From Siderastrea radians (taxonomy: Eukaryota; Cnidaria; Anthozoa; Scleractinia; Rhizangiidae), in the NCBI GenBank assembly GCA_964017195.1, contig OZ024892.1:4322366-4386365 (forward strand): 64,000 nucleotides of DNA, given 5' to 3'. A program made the position numbers and the translations under genes. The first letter of the stretch is position 1; every line of letters begins with the position of its first letter. The notes under the pieces were generated by a model that was not told the DNA's origin, searched no databases, and was given only the letters and a program-made list of their open reading frames with translations. Below are positions 21,975 through 32,500 of this stretch, in pieces.

Positions 21975-22395
21975 AGCGATAGTCTTGCTTTGCTGGTTTG
22001 GACTCCAGTACGGCATCACCCTCCAGGTTTTAATAACGCTACGTTGGAATGGGGAGGGAAAAAGGGGTAATTGAATGAGGGTGATGAACCGAGAGAGGTC
22101 ATTATTTCAACTATTTTCACCAGAGAGGGGCAAGGGGCAGCAAATATTTGAGTAAATACAGTACTTAAATTAAGCATGAACAAGTTTGGCAATGTTTTGA
22201 GTAATTAATTTTTGATCACCAAGTAGTTTTTCACTTCCCGCCTCCTCGCGCGGGGACGCACAAAAATGGCGCGAAATACAGTTTTGCAGGGGAGAAAAGG
22301 TAGAATCATCTCACACAATTTATTATACTTCTTAAAAAGATATGAGAAATAAATCATTATTCTGGTTACGATACTGGCGAAGAGATATTACTGTT

Positions 22396-23308
22396 ATGCA
22401 TGGTTCAATTTTACGTGTTACCATCCCCCCCCTGGGCAACCCCGGGGACAAGTCCAGCCCTTCAGGCCCGGGGGTGGGGAATTGTTTGAAGCGGTCTTGT
22501 CCCGGGGGGAGGGGGGCGGGGCAAATTAAAAAAAAAACTTCTTGCTGTTCTTGTAAAGTACGTCACTTCTCGGTTGACACGATGGCGCCGGACCGCGCGG
22601 AGAAGACTGCCTATTCCCGGGAAAATCTCTAGAATTTGTAGCAGACTGTTTAAAGAAGAATAAACTCTCAAAATTAAAATTTGTATTCGAAGGTACCTTT
22701 ATTATTATAAATTGTTAAACGAATGTGCCCGCATTGATGCGCGGATGGATGGCGTTCGTAACAAACAAAGAAATATTTGTTCAGCGTATTTATGTATAAA
22801 AATGTAAGACGACTTATAAAATAGACTTTATATAAAAACGGACGCACGGCTTAATATTAAACAGAGATCTCAGTCCAGTGTTCTTATGAAACAAGCTAAG
22901 AAAGCCCCTCGGTAAAATGCTGCCATCAGTTTGTTCACGGGCCTCTTGTGCGTATGCGCTAGATTTAGAATAAAACACGTGGCAAAGAACATTTCTTTAC
23001 TTGCTAGCCGTATGCCAGTGTGGTTGGAGCTTTTTCTTCAGTTTTCTTTTTCAAATATAGTGTTCATGTTCTTGTTATATAGTGTCCTTCGTTCAATAAA
23101 CTCTAAAAAATAGTTGAAGTTCTTGCCAAAACGTCTGGTTTTGCTACAAAACAACGTATTGGTGGTCGATGAGGAGTCCCGGGGGTGGGGAATTGTCTCT
23201 TTCTGCGTGCCCGGGGGTGGGGAATAGACCGCCAAGTGAGAAAAAAATTGCAAATCCCCGGGGGTATGCCCGGGGGGGGATGGTAACAGGTAGAATTGAA
23301 CCATGCAT
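22396..23308. mobile_element. Terminal-inverted-repeat element, GC-rich subterminal
   Basis: The left end ATGCATGGTTCAATTTTACG TGTTACCATCCCCCCCC and the right end (inverted) ATGCATGGTTCAATTCTACC TGTTACCATCCCCCCCC match over about 40 bp with few changes. Subterminal CCCGGGGGTGGGGAATTG blocks occur at 22469, 23177 and 23211. No transposase is visible. No clean target duplication was found. Confidence 0.65.
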
Positions 23309-23448
23309 TATTCGTTCGAGGGGCGTAACTGCACTAGAAAGCGAACAGCAAAAAATTTTTTAGTTCACAGGTTTGAAAGAATCCTCAAAGTACGCGGGGA
23401 AATTCGACAAAAAAAAGCTCCTGCGAAAAATTATAAATGCATGTGAAC

Positions 23449-23530
23449 CAACCTCGTTCCCAGGACTTTTTCCCTTTTTTAAATGCCTCCGCAAATTTAA
23501 AAAAGGGAAAAAGTCCTGGGAACGAGGTTG
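23449..23530. repeat. Perfect hairpin, CAACCTCGTTCCCAGG arms
   Basis: Arms of about 36 bp (CAACCTCGTTCCCAGGAC…AAAT and its complement) flank a loop of about 10 bases. A related, looser hairpin with AACCTCATTTCCAGGG arms is at 38102-38168, so this is a dispersed palindromic repeat. Confidence 0.75.
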
Positions 23531-23647
23531 CATGTGAACGAGCCTCTTTTCCAGAACAGAAATGCAACTATTTCATGTACAAATGTTAACAAAATAGTTT
23601 TGCGCTACTATTGCTACTAATAAAATGTGCCCTATATTTGAGCTTAC

Positions 23648-23750
23648 CTTTCTTCGCTGCGCGGGCGGTCAAACCTTTCCCTGCCAGCAAAACTTCTAAT
23701 ACCAACCAAAGGGTCGCCATTACACAAACAACCTCAGGAAAGCTTTTCAT
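23648..23750 (-). CDS. First coding exon, signal-peptide-like
   Basis: On the minus strand ATG at 23750 opens MKSFPEVVCVMATLWLVLEV and LLAGKGLTARAAKK, ending in AAAG followed by the strong donor GTAAGC. The N-terminus has a hydrophobic core (VVCVMATLWLVLEVLLA) and a small-residue region fitting a cleavable signal peptide, so the product is probably secreted or membrane-bound. GC content rises upstream (23850-24150), as for a promoter. The upstream frame 23845-24030 would be a uORF. Downstream exons are unidentified; 13321-13886 on the same strand is a candidate end. Confidence 0.5.
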
Positions 23751-23844
23751 GGCATAAATTCCATCGCTGTAATTATCAATTGTTGTCTTCTTCTGTCACC
23801 TCAGTGAACTTCAGCTCTGAAGTCCAACTTTCTTCTTCGTTCTG

Positions 23845-24200
23845 TCAAATCACCAGCGCTGCTAGCGCTAACACTGCCCGCGCGCGGTGTACTTGCAGTT
23901 CGGCCTCTTTTTCGGTTTTCAGTCCGTCCTTCAAATAATGTTGTTGACTAGGTACCTCTGCGACGTTTTCCATAAGCTTAAAAGTTATTTCGAAGATAAT
24001 TAAAAGGATTATCTGGATAATTCTCAGCAAAGTTTTTCTCTTGGACGACCTCTGTCGACACTCGCTGCCAGTCTTGGAATGGCGCCGCGATTCATTGAGC
24101 TATCTGTCCGCCTAATTTTCCCGCCTTTTATTAAAGGTCACGTGCGCTGTCACGTGGAAGGAAAAATCGGAAATGGAATGGAACTCGCTACATAAATACA
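23845..24200 (-). promoter_or_regulatory. Probable 5' UTR and promoter of the minus-strand gene
   Basis: This CpG-richer stretch (GCGCTGCTAGCGCT, CCCGCGCGCGG, GTCACGTGCGCTGTCACGTG with two CACGTG E-boxes near 24140) lies upstream of the exon at 23648-23750. A 61-codon upstream frame (24030-23845, minus) is present. Inference from position and composition only. Confidence 0.35.
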
Positions 24201-25780
24201 AAGGACGGGATGTTTTGTAACGCCGTCCTCTCGTTTGAAAATTCTAATGAAAGAAAAGAAAGCGCTTTTAAAAAAGGGTGCGAGGTGAATCTTAGTGCTG
24301 TAAGGAATATTCCCTCAAAAAGATTCTTTGTACAAAAGTGAAGTAGAATCCGGAAACTGTTGTTTATCTGTTGTGTAAAGTTACGATGGCGAACTGATCA
24401 AAACCGGTGGTGGACCCTGGGGAGGAGCCGAGGGGAGAGGGTGGGGGAGGGTGTCCGACAACGTTTTTTGTTGAAAAAAATGCCCGACTTTTTCTTATAA
24501 CGTGCCTGACTACAATGCTCACTGATTTCTGACCACTTCCACACTAAAAGTGATTTCTTTTATTTATGGTGTGGCATTATTTGCCATACCAAGTTAAACT
24601 AGAGAAGCTAAACAATGCAAAGAGATATTTGATCATAAAATACAGGCACAATCCTCTGCTTTAGTGGAGGGGAGAAGGGGGGGGGGGGGGAGTAGGGAGG
24701 TTCAAACTTCCCACCTCCCGTCATCCCGGTTCCTAATTTTTGTTGGCTTCTGCCTTTTTGATCTTTTTCGATTGCAAAATAATTTATTGCACAATGTTGC
24801 ATGACTTCCCCCTATTTCTCCCGCTTTCCGCCCCTCTACTCCCACCTCCCGCATACCCCTCCCCCTTTTCTACTGGACTCCCGCTCCCTGTCCCCCTCCA
24901 CTTAAGTGATAAATATTTCAACCTTTTAACATTTTAAACAGAAAATATAATCCTCACACATTTTCAGGGGTATAACACCTGACATGCTCATAAGATTGTT
25001 GAGGGCATATACTTCATGTTAGGGTTACGAAACATATAGTCTCCTGTAATAGTCTCCTAACCATCAAGGGTAAGTAAGACTATTACAGGACAACCCTAAC
25101 GTCAATTACATGGCTTCAGCTTCAGTTGAGTATTCTTTTTGCGCCCTTACTAAAAAAAAAGAACATCGATAATACTGTCACTTGCACGTTGTGCTGCTAC
25201 TGCTAAAATTCTTACAATTAATAATTAGAAACCTATTGTTAATTTAAATAAGTATTTACTTCATCTAAAGAGATGGAATTAGAATGAGCAAATCGCTGTT
25301 TCCCTCCTTAGCATGATTTCAAGCTGACCAAAATATCACTAGAGAGTTATTTTAATCTCTTCTCTTTAATTGAAATTAAAGTTTAAGCCACTGGAATCTT
25401 CAGTGGCTAATTGGCATAAGGGCAGCCCATGACACAACAAGTGCCACAGCTTGTTGAAATCACCTTACCATCCCCTCCCTGAAGCCACTCAGGTACATGT
25501 AGGGCCTGGGAATGAGTTTCATGCCGGGAATGAATTGCATGTTGGCTTGAGAATGCATTCCTGCCATATTGGAAACGTCATGAATCTCCCTTGAAACAAA
25601 AAAGCATGTGCTGGGAAAATGCATGGGTGCAAGGCTGGGAGGAGAGGTATAAGTAAGGTGTTATGGAGATCCAATCTTGTCAGGTCAAGACCAACAATCA
25701 AAGAAGCAGATAAAAAACTTTGTGCAACGGAAACAGTATGCAAGCAGCACTGTATAACCTTTAATTTTAAGGTTAATTTC
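24200..25780. other. Intergenic, low-complexity tracts and a small inverted repeat
   Basis: A poly-G tract (24676-24691), pyrimidine-rich CCCTCCC stretches (24810-24900) and a small inverted repeat (TCTCCTGTAATAGTCT at 25040 versus AGACTATTACAGGA at 25077). No gene is supported. Confidence 0.5.
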
Positions 25781-25786
25781 CCTTAG

Positions 25787-25934
25787 GCGCCCCAAGCTCA
25801 AGATGAGGGAAGACGATCGAGTTGCAAAACACATGACCTTTGCTGTGAGGTGTGTCCAGTTACAAGGCTCTCGATTTATAGACTTTGTATGGGAAATTCA
25901 CTTTCGTTATCAAAATGCTAAAGTAAAGTTATGA
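25787..25934 (+). CDS. Weak candidate terminal exon
   Basis: After TTTCCCTTAG the frame RPKLKMREDDRVAKHMTFAV-RCVQLQ… stays open to TGA at 25932-25934; an alternative donor (GTGTGTCC) occurs after 25849. The first 20 residues look protein-like, but no upstream exon was found and the family is unknown. Confidence 0.3.
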
Positions 25935-26282
25935 ATGTGGAAATGAACTTCACTTAACTCGACATGGGGTTGTTTTTGTGGCTTGTGTTTAATTTGGGCG
26001 CAATTCGTGGCCGTTTTAGGCAAATTTTTGGCTCTGTGTTGTTCGTTTTATGTGTTGTAACACCGCAACCAACACTGAACCAAAACATGGGAAATGACTT
26101 ATTTTGCAGTCTACAAGTTTGCAAATGGTTCCCCCTAAACCCCTTAGCATTCATTCAATCCCCCCTCAATAAAATCCTACATTTTCCCATATTGGTAAGC
26201 CTTTTGTTAATACTCTAACACTTTTTTCAAAGCAAGTTTATAAAGGATGTTGGCACATGACCTGACAAGTTTTTTGGGTTAG

Positions 26283-26514
26283 TTAATGAAGTCCAATAGT
26301 TTGCTTCTCAACCAGTTTTCTGAACAAGCCATTAGGTTCCCCCATCAACTGAGCATATGAACCTGCCTCAGAAATTTGCCCATCACTCAACACAACAATG
26401 TTGTCAGCGTTTTTGATGGTTGAGAGGCGATGTGCAATGGTGATGACAGTTCGACCTTTCATGAGTCTTTCTAAGGCCTCTTGAACTAAGTGCTCACTTT
26501 CAGCATCCAGGGCA
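26283..26514 (-). CDS. ABCB10: ABCB10 exon 13: H-loop and C-terminus
   Basis: Acceptor CTTTCTTTCAG. Encodes [39 protein letters not shown] and [15 protein letters not shown], then TAA at 26283-26285. D-loop (SALD) and H-loop His (AHRLS) are present. Confidence 0.93.
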
Positions 26515-29500
26515 CTGAAAGAAAGAAATTGAATTATTCAGAGCATTCCACTTCCCAATACTGCCTGTATGTGTTGTGAGTTAACTTGGGTTGTCACAAC
26601 TATGGTATATCACAATATGGGTTGTAATATTTAACCCTTTCATTCCCAAGAGTTCTTAAAATCAAAATTCAAGATGAATCCCAAATTCTATTTTCTAAAA
26701 TACTCATAGTACCATGTCAAAGTACTCTTGACGAAGTTTCATTTGAACGGTCACACCATAGGATTTCATCCACAGACTCAAAGTTAGAAGCACCTAATGT
26801 CTCCATAACTGACTCTGGGAGTGAAAGGGCTAATTAAGGGATGTTTTGTGTTCCACTTCTGTCATCTTCTCTCTAAACATGTCAGCCCCATCCTGCTTTG
26901 ATTTTAAGCTCCACCCCACAAACCTATGCAGGACTGTGTTTGAATAGCACGAGCTTGATCCAAGTTAAATTTCATTAACTCTTTTGAAGTCCAGAGTTTC
27001 CATTTTATTGCACGAAGCAAGAAAGAGTGGTCACTTAGCTATAGACAGAATGAAATCACACTCCATTCTTCTAGTCACAACGTACTGTAGAAACATGCAA
27101 ATGAATAAATGAAATGTACCTTGTTGCCTCATCAAGAAGCAGGATGGAAGGGTTCTGAAGAAGGAAAAAAACATGTCACGAGCATGAGAAAAAATAGTAT
27201 GTCCCTGAAGGGTATCAAACCCATGACCTTCCATATGCAAGACAAAGCTAACAGGGCTGAAAAAGCTGGTATTGAAAGTGCAGGGGGCAGGGGGGTGGGA
27301 GTGGCTGAAAATGGTCGAAGGAAGGGGTGGAGTAAAGAAGGGGACAAAAAAGCCTTGAAGCACCAACCTACATGTACACTTCATCACCACTAGTCCTAAT
27401 ACGCATCCTAGCTCACACAAAGCATTAATGTGCCTACACCAAAACCTATAAACATTATTTAAAGAATTTTTTTTTTCAAGGGAGGAGTTTAAGATGCAAC
27501 TGAACCTCCCATGGGTGATCATATAACACATCAAGAGCCAACTGGTTGCTCATGGGAGATCGTTGCTTAAGAGAAGTCAGACCATGGAGGAGTGCCTAAT
27601 TTTTGAGTCCTTGCCATGGCCTGGGGTTGTTAGCATACGGGAGGTTCCAGCTATTATTGGTTGTTAATATTCTACTCAGGGAGGTTTGACTGAATATTGT
27701 TGAAAATAACAACTGCTTCACTGACCTTTAAAATTGCTCTTGCAATTGCAATTCGCTGTCTCTGGCCACCTAAGATGACAAGGCACTAGTACAAAGAAAT
27801 GCAATACAAGCAAGCAAACAAAGAGAGGGCTGAAAACTATTTTAGTCCAAAATGTTTGTAAGTAGGTCTAATAATTGCAATTTTGGCCTTTGATGCAATT
27901 TTTTTGCACTAATTCAGATTTTTTTACTTCACTAGAGTGCAAAAATGTTTGAACTGCATGGAAATGTTGGGACTAGCTAATTGTGTCAACTAATGAAAGA
28001 ATTTTTTTAATTATGGGGAGTGGTTTAAACATAGGGCTTTGCTGTTTTAGGGGACTCTTAAGAAAAAACTGTTCCTCTTTTCAGTCTTAATCTTTCTGCT
28101 TTCTCCTAGTCCTTAACCCCCTTCCCTAACTTCCTTCCTATGTACCCTACTTAACCCTTTAAGCCCTGATATTAAAATGCATATTCTCCATTCTGCTCTC
28201 CATATACTTTCTAAGGAACTAGTAAGGAGAATTTGTCTAAATATCAAGACATCGTATCCTTGGTGATCAGATTTTTTATAGACTACGAGCAGTCTCTCTT
28301 TCCGCTCAGGGATAGTCAAGGAAAATGAACAAGCGAGCAAGCGCGAAATTGCCTGCTGCATTGAGATGTGACCCGTGTGTCGAGCTCGACAATCCCTTGA
28401 GCGGAAAGAGAGACTGCCCGTAGTCTAGTTTCTTCATTATGAACACTTGAATGTTTGAACAAGTAGTGATAATGCAAAGAGAAATCTCATGTTTGTCGCT
28501 GTTCTAAAAGGGGTTAAAGGGTCAAAGTAACCTGCCCCACTTAACTTTTAAAAAAAAATTAAACTGTACATACATCTACAAAATTTCCCCCCCAAAAAAA
28601 CTCTTTTTGTCTCAATTCAGTCATTTTTTCTTCAGAGGTTTCAAACTGTAACTTCCAATTAACACAGAAACAGCAACCTTGGTTTACTTAAAAACCCATA
28701 TTGGTGTTAATTAGCTTTTAAATAATTAACTGGGCCAAGGTGTCTATATCAAGCAGGATCCACAAAAGTGGGGACTGGACATATATATAATATGTCAACC
28801 AACCTGACAGCATTTGTCCTCTTTCTCCCACAACTGTGTCAAACCCTTTAGGAAAGCTCTTTATAAACCCATAAGCATTGGCTTGTACAGCAGCATCCAT
28901 GATATCATCACTGCTGACTTGCTGGCCTGTGACTGCCCCATATGAAATGTTGTCAGCAATGGAAGAAGAGAATAGAATTGGTTCCTTGAAAGAAAACAGT
29001 CAAACACAAGTTAGCAACAAAATACACAATCACTGATCATCATCATAATTTGCCCGGGGGCGGGGGGGGGGGGTACTCAAGTTTTATACAGGGAGGCTCC
29101 ACTTGGCAGATCAAACCCTTCACTTTAAAGCCTAATTTTTTTATCAAAATGGTACCCCTTAACCTCACAGGTAAGCCAAAAAAAATAGAATTTTTAATCC
29201 TATAATTGCCACATTTTCCCCAGGCTTTCAGTTGCTCAAAGGTTTGAAGCTTAAATGTGTTTCGCACTGTCATTTCTGCCAAAATTTGGCACCCTTTCAT
29301 AATTATACTTCACTTTCGCTGCCATCTCTTCCACTTTGCAGTCGACTTTGTGACCCTTCCATATGCTAAACTATGACAATTTTCCCTACCCTTTAGGAAA
29401 AGGCACCTCCAAAAACAAAAGGCAGGGACTTTATTAAAAACGGTTTCATTATATTCTAGGGTTACATTGTACAAGCACCTGATGAACTGTTCCAATAGCT

Positions 29501-32500
29501 GCTCTCAGCCAATCAGGTGAGAGCATTCGTACGTCGTGTCCTCCAACAATAACTTGGCCCTGATCTGGATCATAAAGACGGAGCAATAATGAGCCAAGAG
29601 TACTCTTCCCAGAACCACTTGGGCCGACAACAGCTGTGATGGATCCCGCAGGAGCCTCAAGGTCTAGTCCATTAAAGATTGGCATGTCAGATCGTGATGG
29701 GTAAGTAAAGTGGACATTCTTGAACTGGATGCCCCTGCTTAAGTCATGCATGTCAGGCCGTAAACCTCCTAGAAAGTAATTTGAGTGCAAAAGAAACAAG
29801 CAATAAATTGAGTATAGGGTAAATCAACAGGGTTTTAGGCTTACTTCTGGCAATGGCTACATCATAATGATTATCAATGACGGGTTTCATTGGATTTTTG
29901 TCCAGCTTAAGTGAACGGGGGCCTCATGTGACAGGGTTGCTACTCATCGGAAACTAAAAAATTCCCCGACTTTTCACTGACCTCTAAACAATTTTCACTG
30001 ACCTTGCATTAGGTGACTAATTAACAAAACACTCCACATTTACATTTGTTTCAGCTTCTTTTTGTAGGCCATGAATATCCTTCTCTTCGTTTTCGACCTA
30101 AATTTCAAACTTTATAATTCCCTGAAGCATACCGCTATAAGTTTGAGCCAATAATTGCCATTAGCTGGTAAATAAGTGAGCTCGAAAAAATACTTACTGG
30201 GCCCAGAAAGTTATCATGAGTTTCGAGAAATGGGCCCCTGGCCTTTGTATCACATCATGCTCTACTAGACACAAAACTTTACCGTATATTGTCTCTTTCC
30301 ACCCAGGTATTTCAATGGCACCAATGAACCAGTTGGGACTAAACCTGCAAATTATCCATGGACCACCATCCATTCTGAAGGGGGGGAGGGGGTAGTGATT
30401 GTCCTAGTTGCACTTCATGTTATGAAAATCAACAGTTGACAGCCACTAGCCTCATGGAAACTTCCCCCTTTTGCCCTGCAGTTCTCATTGCATCTAATTT
30501 TGTTAACCTTTTAGTCCTGACATCATTATGCAAATTCTCCTTACTGGACTCCATGCATTTCATTGACGACTAATTGGGAGAACTTGTTTAAACATCAAGA
30601 CAGTTCATCTCTGGTGATCATTTCCTAAATTGTCTTGACCCGTATGTGTTGTGCTGCATAGATAGATGAGAAAATTGATACTGGTCACTATTAGGGTTGA
30701 CCATTATTTTTTCACCTGACAGAGGAATGGTAGGGCTCCTGTCTATCAGCTGCCACAGTCGACCACTAGCACCAATCCCTTTCATAAGTTCTGAGTAGAA
30801 TGAGCTCAGCCCTGAAAAAAGAGACCTTGCATTGAGCTAGAACAGGGTTTGTCAGGTCCTGGAAAGTCCTGGAATTTTATTCTGTCATTTTCCAGGACTG
30901 GAAAGTCCTGGAAAATTAATGCAAGTCCTGGAAAGTTCTGGAAATCAATAAACTCTTGTAATAGAGGTTTCTTTAAAAACAATTCTCTTCAGTATTATTT
31001 TTGGATTTCTATTTGGTTTAAGGGTTTATTGCTTCAATTACTGTGCATTTGGGAGTCCTGGAAAAATCTGTCTGAGTCCTGAAAAAGTCCTGGAAAATTG
31101 TTTCTCAAAAAGGGTATGAACCCTGTAGAAGGAAATTCACATGTGACTGCACCTCGAAATTAAATTTTTTTTCCCAAGAGCAATTCTGCTCCTAGGTCCA
31201 AAATTTTAGGTGCTGGAGTAAATTTGGTCTAACAGGGAGCAGAAAATATATTTATTATGAAAATGGGCCAAAAGTTGAAGGAGCAAATTTGCTCCTGAGT
31301 TATTTTTTTAGGAGCAAATATCCTCAAACCAGTCGCAAATTTGCACATTTGCGACCGTAAATTTCGAGCCCTGCATGTGACACAATTTTGTCTTGCAAGC
31401 TTTATCAAGATCAAAATGTTTAATATCTTTTTCTCCTATTGCTTACTTCAAGAGGTAGTAGCAGGTTATGAGAATTAATAAGTGCATCTTTTGAACAAAG
31501 CATTTTGTTACCTCCAAAGGATATGCCCACAAACCCAGCATAGAGCAGGAAAGAGGTGAGATCTCCAACTGAGATTTGAGCATCTGTCATCATCATCCCT
31601 CCACTGTACAGGACGGAAAGCATTATGACGTTACCTGACAGTCCTGTCTGAAAGAAAAAGTGCAACATTGTTAATTTATTAACATTTGTTTAAAATGCCT
31701 AAACATGTAATTACTGGGCATAACAACATAAACAACAACAACCTTGTCCATACAAAGCCCTGTCAAAACGTGATGGCAGCTAACAATTTTGCCACCTATA
31801 GTCAATTATTTGCCAATGTACCTACTTCACAATGAAGTTCACTTTTTTGACTGATAACAAGTAACAAGTACATCTAAGGCCTTAACTACCTTCTACTTTT
31901 GTTATTCTGCATTGCTACATTTAAAAGTAAAATTTGCAAATCAAAACACCATATAATCAAGTTAGGTAAATAATTTTATATGAGGCTGTCCTAAGCAGGG
32001 TCTGAACTTGTCCTGGACAGGGTATGGTCAGTAGGATTGCCATCTTTAAGTATGGCTCATACACTGTTTAGAATTTCTTGATCAGAGGGAGTCGTTTGCT
32101 GGTCTTTGAAAAACTCTAAAATTGTGTGAAACAAGAGAGTGTGCATTTTGTTATCAGTTTGTTGGAGGGTATTGTCCTACACAGGGTAGGTATTTTAGGG
32201 CTTTTCTCCCCTAAACACCCCCTGATACCCTACACCCAAACATGGGTCAAGTACCCCGCCCCACTGTAACGCCGATTCCATTCACAGAAAACCAAACTTA
32301 ACTTATTCATGGGTAAAACAGCCAGACAACTTACAAATCCAAAGAATACTGCTCTTGCAAGTGCCTCCTTTTTGGCCAGTTTAAAAACATCTTGTACACT
32401 GTTTGCATACCTGAATTCAATATGATGAAAAATACACCTGTAGTCAAAAACTCACAGCAGAATAACGCACTACTGAGTGTTGAAAATAATGGTCTGATAA

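Larger units (their letters stand above)
17874..21989 (+). mobile_element. L1/Tx1-type LINE, 5'-truncated, with target duplication
   Basis: This non-LTR retrotransposon encodes an apurinic-type endonuclease, a reverse transcriptase and a C-terminal Cys/His motif. It is flanked by AGCGATAGTCT on the left (17874-17884) and the same bases on the right (21975-21985). The similarity extends to about 15-17 bases with a 2-base indel. The right copy directly follows an A-rich tail (about 21940-21974), as expected for a target-site duplication made by target-primed reverse transcription. No ORF1 is present: the copy begins within the endonuclease. A small deletion/frameshift near 19041 and a SINE insertion at 21449 disable it. 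Confidence 0.9.

Noticed and set aside
27031..27534. A 167-codon minus-strand open frame in ABCB10
   Set aside because: It overlaps exon 12 in another frame and is mostly intron sequence of low complexity; no motif.
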